64,000 nucleotides of DNA from Arthrobacter pascens (GTDB lineage: Bacteria; Actinomycetota; Actinomycetes; Actinomycetales; Micrococcaceae): contig NZ_JAUSWY010000001.1 in NCBI RefSeq assembly GCF_030815585.1, positions 4,588,001-4,652,000 on the forward strand. Reading direction: 5' to 3'. This document shows, piece by piece, positions 40,848 through 49,391 of the stretch. The position numbers were made by a program, and so were the translations under genes. The number at the start of each line of letters is the position of its first letter. The stretch's first letter is position 1. The notes beneath the pieces are model-generated. The model saw only the letters and a program-made list of their open reading frames with translations, had not been told where the DNA came from and did not search any database.

Positions 40848-43081
40848 GCAGCGGAACATACATCGAACCGGCCGACGCCACCCACTCCGCCGCCGAGCGC
40901 CTTGAGATTGCCGGGCTGTACTCGCCGTCGGACGCCATCCTTTCCGTGCGGGACCTGCACGTCCGGTTCAACTCCGAGAACGGAGTGGTGCACGCCGTCA
41001 GGGGCGTGGACTTCGATCTGCTGCCGGGCAAGACCCTGGGCATCGTGGGCGAATCGGGGTCGGGAAAATCCGTCACGTCGCTCGCCATCATGGGCCTCCT
41101 TCCCACGACCGCTGAAATCACTGGCTCCGTACGGCTCAAAGGCAAGGAACTGCTGGGCCTCACTGATAAGGCCATGTGCGCCTACCGCGGTAACGACATC
41201 GCCATGGTGTTCCAGGATCCTCTGTCCTCCCTGACGCCGGTCTACACGGTGGGCGCCCAGATCACCGAGGCCCTGACCATCCACAACCCCGCCATGAGCA
41301 AACAGGCGAAAGAAGCCCGCGCCGTCGAACTTCTGGCGATGGTGGGCATCCCCAGCCCGAAGGACAGGCTTAAGGCTTTCCCGCATGAGTTCTCGGGCGG
41401 CATGCGCCAGCGGGTGATGATTGCGATCGCCATCGCCAACAACCCGCGGGTGCTGATTGCTGATGAGCCGACGACGGCCCTGGACGTCACCATCCAGGCC
41501 CAGGTACTGGAGGTGCTGCATACCGCGCAGGAGGAAACGGGTGCCGCCGTCGTGATGATCACGCACGATCTGGGTGTGGTGGCCGGTATGGCTGACGACA
41601 TTATGGTCATGTATGCCGGCAAGCCGGTGGAAACAGGCAATGTCGACGACATCTACTACAACCCGCGGATGCCGTACACCATGGGTCTGCTCGGGGCAGT
41701 GCCCCGGGTGGACGTGGCGGAGAAGACATCCCTGGTTCCCATCGAGGGCATCCCGCCGAACCTGGTCTACAGGCCCACCGGCTGCTCCTTCGCGCCGCGG
41801 TGCCCCCTGGCCACAGATGCCTGCCTGGCCGGTGAGCCTGAGCTGTTGCCGGTTGAGGGCCATGAGGGTCACAACGCGGCCTGCATCAAGTCCGGTTCCT
41901 TGGGCGCGGACGTGGACGTCCACGAGATCTTTTCCGCACCGCCGGTACCGGTGTCCCGTTTTGACCTCATCCCGCGGCTGGAGCGCAGCACAGTCCTCCA
42001 GCTTAAGGACGTGCGCAAGCATTTCGCGCTCACCAAGGGCGCGCTGCTGAAACGGCGCATCGGCACGGTGAAGGCCGTCGATGGCGTCAGCTTCGACATC
42101 CGCGAGGGCGAGTGCTTCTCGATCGTCGGTGAGTCCGGGTCCGGGAAAACCACCACGCTCCTGGAAATCATGGAGTTCCATAAGGACCAGGACGGCGAGG
42201 TGACCATCGGCGGCATCAGCAACAAAGAAGCTGCCGATGCCAAGACCAAAAGCGCCATGCGCCGGGAACTGCAGATGGTCTTCCAGGACCCCACCGGCGC
42301 CCTGGATCCGCGGTTCACGGTGTACGAGGTCCTGGCCGAGCCTCTCCAGAACGCCGGCCTCGGCAGGCCTGCCATCAAAAAGCGGATCATGGAGCTGATG
42401 AAGCTGGTGGGTCTGCAGCCTGACCACGTCAACCGCTTCCCCAACCAGTTCTCCGGCGGCCAGCGCCAGCGAGTGGGCATAGCCCGGGCCCTGGCCGTGA
42501 ACCCGAAATTGGTGGTTCTGGACGAGCCGGTCTCCGCGCTGGACGTCTCCGTGCAGGCCGGCGTCATCAACCTCCTGGACAAGCTCCGCGCGGAGCTGGG
42601 CCTCAGCTACCTGATGGTGGCGCACGATCTTTCTGTGGTCCGCCACATCTCCAACCGCGTGGCGGTCATGTACCTGGGGAAGATCGTAGAGGTCGGCGAA
42701 GTGGACCGGGTCTTTGACAACCCGCGCCACCCGTACACCCGCGCACTGCTGTCCGCCATCCCCGTTCCGGATCCGCAATTGGAGCGCACACGGGAGCGGA
42801 TCATTCTGCAAGGAGACCTGCCTTCTCCCCTGGACGCCCCCAAGGGCTGCAACTTCGCCACCCGCTGTCCCGTCTTTGCCGCGCTGCCGCTGGCCAAGAA
42901 GGAACAGTGCCTCACGCTGGAACCGCCGCTGGAATCTGTTCGCCCGTCCGCCGCGGCCCAGGTCCTCGAGGCAGGCCCGGTACCGCCCCCGGACCAGCAG
43001 TTTGCCTGCTTCTTCCCGGACGGCGAGCTTGCCGAGGACATGCTGGTGGTCCACGAAACGGCGGAACACGATGCACCCTAG
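40844..43081 (+). CDS. Fused double ATPase of the peptide ABC transporter (DppD-DppF)
   Basis: A 745-residue protein carrying both ATPases. The first has Walker A GESGSGKSVT near 69, signature FSGGMRQRVMIAIAIA and LIADEPTTALDVT. The second has Walker A GESGSGKTTTLL near 429, signature FSGGQRQRVGIARAL and VVLDEPVSALDVS. Each is followed by an oligopeptide transporter C-terminal segment with the cysteine pattern CSFAPRCPLATDAC and CNFATRCPVF. Such fusions are common in actinobacteria. Confidence 0.94.
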   Translation: MSSGTYIEPADATHSAAERLEIAGLYSPSDAILSVRDLHVRFNSENGVVHAVRGVDFDLLPGKTLGIVGESGSGKSVTSLAIMGLLPTTAEITGSVRLKGKELLGLTDKAMCAYRGNDIAMVFQDPLSSLTPVYTVGAQITEALTIHNPAMSKQAKEARAVELLAMVGIPSPKDRLKAFPHEFSGGMRQRVMIAIAIANNPRVLIADEPTTALDVTIQAQVLEVLHTAQEETGAAVVMITHDLGVVAGMADDIMVMYAGKPVETGNVDDIYYNPRMPYTMGLLGAVPRVDVAEKTSLVPIEGIPPNLVYRPTGCSFAPRCPLATDACLAGEPELLPVEGHEGHNAACIKSGSLGADVDVHEIFSAPPVPVSRFDLIPRLERSTVLQLKDVRKHFALTKGALLKRRIGTVKAVDGVSFDIREGECFSIVGESGSGKTTTLLEIMEFHKDQDGEVTIGGISNKEAADAKTKSAMRRELQMVFQDPTGALDPRFTVYEVLAEPLQNAGLGRPAIKKRIMELMKLVGLQPDHVNRFPNQFSGGQRQRVGIARALAVNPKLVVLDEPVSALDVSVQAGVINLLDKLRAELGLSYLMVAHDLSVVRHISNRVAVMYLGKIVEVGEVDRVFDNPRHPYTRALLSAIPVPDPQLERTRERIILQGDLPSPLDAPKGCNFATRCPVFAALPLAKKEQCLTLEPPLESVRPSAAAQVLEAGPVPPPDQQFACFFPDGELAEDMLVVHETAEHDAP

Positions 43082-43132
43082 ATTTTTCGACCCATCACAA
43101 GCACCACCACTCGCACCAATGAAGGGAAAACC

Positions 43133-44851
43133 ATGAAGAATCTGACCAGGATTGGGGGAGCGGCGGCTGTAGCTGCGACTCTGGCGCTGACGGCCTGCGG
43201 GGGCGGCGGCACACCCACCGGACCGGAGACAGGCCAGGGACAGGGAGCCGGCAGCGACTTGTCCAAGCTCATCAGCATCAACGAGAAGCCTGCCGCCGAT
43301 CTTGAGCAGGGCGGCAAGGTCACCCTCCCGCTCGGCAGCATCGGACCGAACTTCAACGGGTTCTCCAATGACGGCAACAGCTCTGACAACTCCGCAATGA
43401 TGGCCCCGATCAACCCCGTGGCGGTCACCGGTGGCGGAATCGGCGGCTGCTGGAAGGTGGACTTCGAAGGCAAGGCCACGCCCAACAAGGATTTCTGCGA
43501 ATCCGTGGAGAGCGAGGTGAAGGACGGCAAACAGATCGTCACCATAAAGGTCAACGACAAAGCCACCTTCAATGACGGCACTCCCATCGACATCAAGGCC
43601 TTCCAGAACACCTGGAACATCCTGAAGAGCCCGGATGCCGGCTACGACATCGTCTCCTCCGGGTCCTACGCCTTCGTCGAGTCAGTGGAGGCAGGCAGCA
43701 GCGATAAGGAAGTCATCACCACGCTGAGCCAGCCCGTCTACCCGCTGGAAGACCTCTACTTTGGCCTCATCCACCCCGCCGTGAACACCCCCCAGATCTT
43801 CAACGAGGGATTCGTTGGCGAAATGCACCCGGAATGGATGGCGGGACCGTTCAAGGTGGACCAGTATGACGCGGCCGGCAAGACCGTGAGCCTGGTGCCG
43901 AACGAGAAGTGGTGGGGCAACAAGCCAGTCCTGGAGAACGTGGTGTTCCGCCAGCTTGAGACCAGCGCCCAGATCGCCGCCTTCAAGAACGGCGAAATCG
44001 ACGCCATGTCCGCCAACACCATCGCCCTCTACAAGCAGCTCGAGGGCACCAAGGACTCCGAGGTCCGCCGCGGCCAGCGGCTCTTCGCCGGCGGCATGAA
44101 CATCAATGCCCAGAAGATCACCGACGTTGCAGTCCGCAAGGCGATCTTCGCGGCCGTGGACCGCGAAGCCCTCCGCAAGGTCCGCTTCAACGGGCTGAAC
44201 TGGGAGGAGCCCAGCTCCGGCTCCATGATGCTCCTGCCGTTCTCCGAGTACTACCAGGACAACTACCCCGTCAAGGAATCCGGCGCCGATGCTGCCAAGA
44301 AGATCCTCACCGACGCCGGATACACCGCGAATGCCAACGGCATCATGGAGAAGGACGGCAAGCCTGCCGCCTTCAAGATCAGCAACTTCGGTGATGACCC
44401 CACCACCCTGGCCTTCACCCAGACCCTGCAGAAGCAGCTGCAGGCCGGCGGCCTGGACGTGGGCATCGACCAGCGTGCTTCCGCCGACTTCGGCAAGGTC
44501 ATCGGCGGCCGCGACTTCGACATGAGCGTCTCCGGCTACACCGTTGGCGCCGACGCTACGTCCGCCGTCAAGCAGTACTACGACTCCAAGACCAACGAAA
44601 ACGGACTGGGCGACGCCGAACTGGACAAGAAGATCGCAGACCTGACCTCCATCGAGGACAACGCCGAGCGCAACAAGGCAGCAATGGACGTGGAGAAGGA
44701 GCACATGGCGAAGTACTTCTCCATGGGCGTGGTCATGAACGGCCCGCAGATCTCCTTCGTCCGCACCGGCTTGGCCAACTACGGACCGTCCCTGTTCCAG
44801 AGCCTGTCCCAGGTTCCGGACTGGACCACCCTCGGCTGGGTCAAGAAGTAG
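43133..44851 (+). CDS. Peptide-type ABC transporter substrate-binding lipoprotein
   Basis: A 572-residue family 5 solute-binding protein. The signal peptide ends in TLALTAC (lipobox Cys22), then a Gly-rich linker. The mature protein has the family blocks VTIKVNDKATFNDGTPIDIKAF (seen in part as KATFNDGTPIDIKAF), NEKWWGNKP and VRKAIFAAVDREALRK. It binds oligopeptide or a similar ligand outside the membrane and delivers it to the permeases encoded just upstream. The gene is last in the operon, followed by a terminator hairpin. Confidence 0.93.
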   Translation: MKNLTRIGGAAAVAATLALTACGGGGTPTGPETGQGQGAGSDLSKLISINEKPAADLEQGGKVTLPLGSIGPNFNGFSNDGNSSDNSAMMAPINPVAVTGGGIGGCWKVDFEGKATPNKDFCESVESEVKDGKQIVTIKVNDKATFNDGTPIDIKAFQNTWNILKSPDAGYDIVSSGSYAFVESVEAGSSDKEVITTLSQPVYPLEDLYFGLIHPAVNTPQIFNEGFVGEMHPEWMAGPFKVDQYDAAGKTVSLVPNEKWWGNKPVLENVVFRQLETSAQIAAFKNGEIDAMSANTIALYKQLEGTKDSEVRRGQRLFAGGMNINAQKITDVAVRKAIFAAVDREALRKVRFNGLNWEEPSSGSMMLLPFSEYYQDNYPVKESGADAAKKILTDAGYTANANGIMEKDGKPAAFKISNFGDDPTTLAFTQTLQKQLQAGGLDVGIDQRASADFGKVIGGRDFDMSVSGYTVGADATSAVKQYYDSKTNENGLGDAELDKKIADLTSIEDNAERNKAAMDVEKEHMAKYFSMGVVMNGPQISFVRTGLANYGPSLFQSLSQVPDWTTLGWVKK

Positions 44852-44884
44852 CACCTCCCGCCTGGCACAAATCATCACGGCCAC

Positions 44885-44919
44885 GGCCGGCATCTCTGGA
44901 CGTCCGGGAGGTGCCGGCC
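44885..44919 (+). terminator. Terminator of the peptide ABC operon
   Basis: Arms GGCCGGCATCTC (44885-44896) and GAGGTGCCGGCC (44908-44919) pair over 12 positions with one G-U, around an 11-base loop. It starts 34 bases after the binding protein stop and is followed by TTCGTCGTT. Confidence 0.75.
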
Positions 44920-44945
44920 TTCGTCGTTGACCCGGACCTCCCTCC

Positions 44946-45105
44946 TGGGACCCTCTCTCACATCCTGCTGGTTTTCTTGGGACGCTCTCGCAGCTCCTGC
45001 TGGTTTTCTTGGGACGCTCTCGCAGCTCCTGCTGGTTTTCTTGGGACGCTTTCGCAGCTCCGGCTCAGTTCTTTTTCTGACCCTGACCGAATTTGCGAGA
45101 GCGTT
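44946..45105 (+). repeat. 32-bp-period repeat array A
   Basis: Four direct copies of a 32-bp unit start at 44946, 44978, 45010 and 45042. The second and third are identical; the first and last are diverged. The conserved core is GGGACGCTCTCGCAG with a T-rich tail. An inverted core, TGCGAGAGCGTT, lies at 45094-45105. The same core and the same 32-bp period recur at 56881 and 57429. Not CRISPR: there are no cas genes, the repeats are not palindromic and the spacers are not unique. Confidence 0.9.
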
Positions 45106-45160
45106 GGCGAAAAGGGGGCGGGATCTGAGGGATGGTTGAGGGCGGGGTAGCGTTGCCCGT

Positions 45161-46237
45161 ATGACCCGGACTGAAAATGAGCGCACTATCCGCACCGCCG
45201 TCGTCGGCTATGGACTCTCCGGGAGCGTCTTCCATGCGCCGCTGATCGCCGCGGACCCGCACTACTCGCTTGACGTCGTCGCAACGTCCGACGCCGGCAG
45301 GCAGGCTGCCGCTTCCGGGCGGTACCCGGGTGCCAGCACAGTGCCCGACGCCGATGCGGTGCTTGCGCTTGCCGGTGACCTTGACCTGGTGGTGCTTGGG
45401 ACTCCTCCGGCCACCCATTATCCGCTGGCAAAGGCCGCGCTTGAGGCCGGGCTCGATGTTGTGGTGGACAAGCCCTTCGCGGTGCGCAGCGGGGAGGGGC
45501 AGGAGCTGATCGGTCTGGCGGAAAGGATGGGCCGGGTGCTGACTGTATTCCAAAACCGGCGCTGGGACGGGGATTTCCTGACCCTCCGAAAGCTGCTCGC
45601 GGGCGAGGCGCTGGGGAACGTGACCCGCTTCGAATCAAGCTTTGAACGGTGGTCCCCGGAGATTTCCAAGGCCTGGAAGGCCCATGCCACGGCGGCCGAC
45701 GGCGGAGGCGTGCTGTTTGACCTTGGCACGCACCTCATCGACCAGGCCCTTCAGCTCTTCGGTCCCGCCACCGTGGTCCACGCGGAACTCCAGGCCCGGC
45801 GGCCGGACGAAAAGGTGGATGACGATTGCTTCCTGGTCCTGCGGCACGGGTCGAACGTGATCAGCCACCTGACCATGAACATGCTCTGCGCCCAGCAGGG
45901 CCCGCGCTTCCGCGTCCTTGGCTCCGCAGCAGCTTTCACCAAGCACGGCGTGGATCCGCAGGAGCCGTACATCGTGGCCGGCGGCGGCCCGCTGGACGCC
46001 GACTATGGCGTTGAGGCGCCGGAGTGGGCCGGGGTCCTGGGGCGTGACGGGCACCTGGATACGCTGCCCACGGAGCGGGGAGCCTACCCGGAGTTCTACC
46101 GGATCCTGGGGGACAAGATTCTCGACGGCGGCACAGGCTCTATGCTTCCGCTCCCGGTAGATCCGGCAGGCCCCGTGGAGGTCCTCAAACTAATAGAAAA
46201 GGCACGCGAACTGGCCACGGCGCAGAAAGGGCCTTAA
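45161..46237 (+). CDS. Gfo/Idh/MocA-family oxidoreductase
   Basis: A 358-residue NAD(P)-dependent oxidoreductase. The Rossmann motif is AVVGYGLSGSVFHAPLI near 15, and the catalytic-region motif is VVDKPFAV near 104. The C-terminal domain is the usual alpha/beta sheet with GGGVLFDLGTHLIDQAL. Substrate is probably a sugar or inositol derivative, but there is no supporting pathway gene next to it. Convergent with ald. Confidence 0.88.
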   Translation: MTRTENERTIRTAVVGYGLSGSVFHAPLIAADPHYSLDVVATSDAGRQAAASGRYPGASTVPDADAVLALAGDLDLVVLGTPPATHYPLAKAALEAGLDVVVDKPFAVRSGEGQELIGLAERMGRVLTVFQNRRWDGDFLTLRKLLAGEALGNVTRFESSFERWSPEISKAWKAHATAADGGGVLFDLGTHLIDQALQLFGPATVVHAELQARRPDEKVDDDCFLVLRHGSNVISHLTMNMLCAQQGPRFRVLGSAAAFTKHGVDPQEPYIVAGGGPLDADYGVEAPEWAGVLGRDGHLDTLPTERGAYPEFYRILGDKILDGGTGSMLPLPVDPAGPVEVLKLIEKARELATAQKGP

Positions 46238-46317
46238 CGTCGGAACGGCAGCCATCCAGAAAGCGTGCGTCAGAGCGACGAAGGAGCAGCACGCGTTGGA
46301 TGACTGCCGTTCCGACG
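46238..46317. terminator. Long hairpin between convergent genes
   Basis: Arms of 21 bases (46238-46258 and 46297-46317) pair with one mismatch. A second stem, GCGTGC (46263-46268) with GCACGC (46289-46294), lies inside. It begins right after the oxidoreductase stop and ends 13 bases before the ald stop, so it can end transcription from both sides. Its arm sequence partly resembles the hairpins at 1252 and 5848. Confidence 0.8.
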
Positions 46318-46330
46318 GCAACCAGCAGGA

Positions 46331-47449
46331 CTACGCGGAGACCAGTTCGTGCCAGTCGGCCACGAGGGGCAGGCTGTGCGCCTCGGACACGGAGTGGTGC
46401 GCCACGTGGCCGGCGGCGATGTTGAGTCCGGCGGCCAGGGACGGGTCGCGGTCGAAAGCGGCCCTGACGCCCAGGTTGGCCAGGGACACGGCGTACCGCA
46501 GCGTGACGTTCGTCAGTGCGTACGTGGACGTGTTGGGCACGGCCCCGGGCATGTTGGCCACGCAGTAGAAGATGGTGTTGTGCACCTTGTACGTGGGCTG
46601 CTGGTGCGTGGTGGGGTGGGTGTCCTCGAAGCAGCCGCCCTGGTCCACGGCGATGTCGACGAGCACCGAGCCGGGCTTCATGCGGGCCACGAGTTCGTTG
46701 CTGACCAGCTTGGGGGCCTTGGCGCCGGGGATCAGCACGGAGCCGATCACCAGGTCCGCATCCACCACTGATTTCTCGACCTCGTACTTGTTCGAGGCCA
46801 CGGTCTTCAGCCGGCCCTGGTACTGGGCGTCCAGTTCGCGGAGGCGGTTGATGTTGATGTCCAGGATGGTCACGTCGGCGCCGAGCCCCAGGGCCATGGC
46901 AGCGGCGTTGGTTCCTGCCACGCCTGCCCCGAGCACCACAACCTTGGCCGGGCGGACACCCGGGACGCCGCCCAGCAGCACTCCCTTGCCGCCGGCCGGA
47001 GCCATGAGTGACGTGGCACCCACCTGGACCGAGAGCCGGCCGGCAACCTCGGACATCGGTGCGAGCAGGGGAAGGGTGCGGCCCTCCTGGACAGTCTCGT
47101 AGGCGATGGCTGTCACGCCCGAGTTGATGAGTTCGCGGGTCAGTTCCGGCTCCGCGGCGAGGTGCAGGTACGTGAACAGCACCAGGCCCTTGCGGAAGCG
47201 GTGGTATTCGGCCTTGATGGGTTCCTTGACCTTCATCACCATATCGGCGCGGTCCCAGACGTCATCGGCCTCGGCGACGATCTCCGCGCCGGCGATGGCG
47301 TATTCCTCGTCCGTGATGCCTGAGCCCAGGCCGGCCCCGCGCTCCACCAGGACGGCGTGGCCGTTGGCGCGGAACTCGTGAACTCCGGCGGAGGTGATCG
47401 CCACGCGGAATTCGTTGTTCTTGATCTCTTTGGGGACACCGATGATCAT
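46331..47449 (-). CDS. ald: Alanine dehydrogenase
   Basis: NAD-dependent enzyme of 372 residues, matching the usual 371-372. It interconverts L-alanine and pyruvate plus ammonium. MIIGVPKEIKNNEFRVA at the start, the substrate Lys/His region HRFRKGLVLFTYLHLAAEP, and the Rossmann motif VVLGAGVAGTNAAAMALGLGA are clear. ATG 47449 was chosen with GGAG six bases upstream; ATG 47461 would add four residues. Divergent from a PucR-type regulator, as ald and adeR are in Bacillus. Confidence 0.95.
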   Translation of the reverse strand: MIIGVPKEIKNNEFRVAITSAGVHEFRANGHAVLVERGAGLGSGITDEEYAIAGAEIVAEADDVWDRADMVMKVKEPIKAEYHRFRKGLVLFTYLHLAAEPELTRELINSGVTAIAYETVQEGRTLPLLAPMSEVAGRLSVQVGATSLMAPAGGKGVLLGGVPGVRPAKVVVLGAGVAGTNAAAMALGLGADVTILDININRLRELDAQYQGRLKTVASNKYEVEKSVVDADLVIGSVLIPGAKAPKLVSNELVARMKPGSVLVDIAVDQGGCFEDTHPTTHQQPTYKVHNTIFYCVANMPGAVPNTSTYALTNVTLRYAVSLANLGVRAAFDRDPSLAAGLNIAAGHVAHHSVSEAHSLPLVADWHELVSA

Positions 47450-47532
47450 TTTGGGCTCCATTTTCTCGGGCGGGGTAGGCCTGAAATTGCGGGGACTGGT
47501 AGTGATTCCAGAATAAATCCGGTTGTGAGGCA

Positions 47533-47637
47533 GGCGACACGGCCGGCGCTGGGCCCCAGACCGCAATCCGCGTGATTCCGCAGGTTTTGCTTCTGCCTGC
47601 TAGACATTTGTCGAGCGCCCGAGCGTCAGGTGTCGCC
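47533..47637. promoter_or_regulatory. Inverted repeat pair between ald and the PucR gene
   Basis: GGCGACAC (47533-47540) and GTGTCGCC (47630-47637) are an exact inverted pair about 90 bases apart in the divergent promoter. A regulator bound at both could loop the DNA. A small inverted repeat GCAGG/CCTGC also lies between them. Confidence 0.35.
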
Positions 47638-47683
47638 TCGTGTTCGTTCGCTGGAATCCCTCCACGGGCAGTAGTGTTGGCCC

Positions 47684-48904
47684 ATGCAGCAGCAGGATGT
47701 GGAACAGCTTGTGGAGCATGTGGCACAAAAGCTCGGTCGGGGACTTTCGCTGGAGGACCTGGACGGATTGTTGCTCGCTTACAGCTCGAACCAGTCCCAC
47801 GCGGACCGGGTCCGGGTCAACTTTCTGCTGAGCAAACGGGTCCCCGCGGACGTCAGCGCCTGGCAGCTTTCGCACGGAATCGCAACGGCGGTCCGGCCCG
47901 TCGTGGTACCTGCCAATCCGGACTTGGGGATGCTGGGCCGGGTCTGCGTTCCGCTGATGGTGCGCGGCTTCCGGGTGGGCTACCTCTGGGTCCAACAGGA
48001 CTCGGCAGAGGAAAGCCCGACGGCGATCCTCACCCAGTTGCCCGACGTCAGCCATGACTTGGAGCTGCTCTCCGGCCTGCTGCTGGAATCCAACACAGCC
48101 GAATCCGAGTTCCGGCGCGGCCGGGAGCGGGAGTTCCTTGCCGCGTGCTCCGGTGAGGCCAACGCGGTGGCTGCGGTGGCGGGCTGGAAGGAAATCCAGG
48201 ACCGGGGGCCATGGCAGATGGTCACCGTGCTCGACGCCGATGGCTGGGCCGGCGGACCGGATCCCATTGCGTCCACGCTGATCCACAGATCGGCTGCCCT
48301 GCAGGCGACGGTTGGAGTGGACGCCGCACTGTTCAGCGCCGGGACGGAAACCCATTCGGTGATGCTGTTCCGGGAATCCGTCGGCAGGGCCAACCACGCC
48401 CAGGTGCTGGTCCATTACCAGCTGGAGCTGGCCAAGCGTTCAGGCCGTCCGGTGCACCGCATCATCCTGGGAATCAGCGATGGGTTCGCCAAGCCACGTG
48501 CACTCGCCGAGGCCTACCGGCAGTCCAAGCAGGCTGCACAGGCTGCAGCGGTTGATCCCCAGCTCGGAGAGCTCGTGGACTGCCGCTCCACGGGGGTTTA
48601 CCAGTTGCTGGCATCGGCGGGCGGTGGCGCTGGTGCCTGGGCAGATTCCGGATCCGTCTACTTCCTTATGCTGGAGGATCACGACCGCAACGGCGAACTG
48701 ATCCCTGTCCTGGAGCTTTTATACGACAACGACGGGTCAGTGCAGGACGTGGCCACCAAGCTCCATCTGCACCGCAGCAGCATCTACAACCGGCTGGGCC
48801 GCATCCGCCAGCTCCTGGGCGTGGACCCGCTCAAGGGAATGGCCAGGCTGGAACTCCACGCTGCCCTCAAAATGCGGCGCTGGGCGGCCAGGCCGCGGAT
48901 CTAG
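47684..48904 (+). CDS. PucR-family regulator, AdeR-like
   Basis: A 406-residue regulator. The N-terminal two thirds are a ligand-sensing region (GVGYLWV-type strands, FRVGYLWVQQDSAEE near 95-110) without a known catalytic motif. The C-terminus is a PucR-type HTH (LLELLYDNDGSVQDVATKLH, then HRSSIYNRLGRI) near 345-385. Because it diverges from ald, and AdeR of Bacillus subtilis is a PucR-family activator of ald, an AdeR-like role is inferred. Confidence 0.84.
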   Translation: MQQQDVEQLVEHVAQKLGRGLSLEDLDGLLLAYSSNQSHADRVRVNFLLSKRVPADVSAWQLSHGIATAVRPVVVPANPDLGMLGRVCVPLMVRGFRVGYLWVQQDSAEESPTAILTQLPDVSHDLELLSGLLLESNTAESEFRRGREREFLAACSGEANAVAAVAGWKEIQDRGPWQMVTVLDADGWAGGPDPIASTLIHRSAALQATVGVDAALFSAGTETHSVMLFRESVGRANHAQVLVHYQLELAKRSGRPVHRIILGISDGFAKPRALAEAYRQSKQAAQAAAVDPQLGELVDCRSTGVYQLLASAGGGAGAWADSGSVYFLMLEDHDRNGELIPVLELLYDNDGSVQDVATKLHLHRSSIYNRLGRIRQLLGVDPLKGMARLELHAALKMRRWAARPRI

Positions 48905-48926
48905 GGAAGGCTCAGCAGTGTGCGTG

Positions 48927-49316
48927 TCAGGCCGCGTTACCTTCACGATTGGACGGTTCGCCGGCTGACGCGCCCGGGTCGGATGCGGACTGGTGCTCCG
49001 GCGAAGAATGGTGCGTAATGTCCTGGTGCAGGGCGGCCTCCGTTTCGCGAGGAGGCTCCGCGGATGCCGCAGGTTCCAAGGACACAGCGGGCTCCAAGGA
49101 CGTGGCCTGCTCCAGGGAGGCGGCCTGCTGCAGCGTCAGCGACTCGCGCCGGCGCCGGGAGAGCGCACTGTCGGCCCACATGGCGACGGCCACAAACACC
49201 ACGCAGCTGGACATCACCACGGCCGTGTTGTTCAGTTTCATGGCGGATCCGAGCATGGCGGCCACCATCATGGCGGCTACGCCCGCCACCACGTGCAACC
49301 CTCTGAAGTTCGCCAC
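48927..49316 (-). CDS. Small membrane protein with Ser-Leu-Glu-rich repeat tail
   Basis: A 129-residue protein not recognised. Two hydrophobic helices lie at about 8-26 and 32-50 (the pair typical of small DUF proteins). An Arg-rich segment (SRRRRES) follows, then repeats of the form SLEPA/SLEQA, and an acidic Ser/Ala/Pro tail. The repeats are also visible in DNA as imperfect repeats of about 18 bases near 49066-49130. The GTG start has a weak ribosome site. Probably real given its codon pattern. Confidence 0.55.
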   Translation of the reverse strand: MANFRGLHVVAGVAAMMVAAMLGSAMKLNNTAVVMSSCVVFVAVAMWADSALSRRRRESLTLQQAASLEQATSLEPAVSLEPAASAEPPRETEAALHQDITHHSSPEHQSASDPGASAGEPSNREGNAA

Positions 49317-49358
49317 AATGCCAAGCTTAACCCCGGCCAGCCGCGTGATTCAGGGCTT

Positions 49359-49385
49359 GATAAAGATCGTTGCTTGATCCTTATC
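49359..49385 (-). repeat. Inverted repeat between small genes
   Basis: GATAAAGATC (49359-49368) and GATCCTTATC (49376-49385) pair at 9 of 10 positions with a seven-base loop. It lies just after the excisionase-like gene and just before the small membrane protein gene, both on the minus strand. It may be a terminator or an operator. Confidence 0.5.
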
Positions 49386-49391
49386 ACTCCG

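Larger units (their letters stand above)
44852..45160. other. Intergenic region with terminator and 32-bp repeat array
   Basis: This 309-base gap has no gene. It contains the hairpin at 44885-44919, then four direct copies of a 32-bp repeat, then one inverted copy of the core, then a short stretch before the oxidoreductase start. Confidence 0.8.

Noticed and set aside
40490..43069. An 859-codon open frame on the minus strand opposite the double ATPase
   Set aside because: Antisense shadow in high-GC DNA; the plus strand holds all ABC motifs.
44946..45105. CRISPR array at the 32-bp repeats
   Set aside because: The spacing is regular but the repeat cores are short and degenerate, the intervals are nearly identical within the array, and no cas gene is present.
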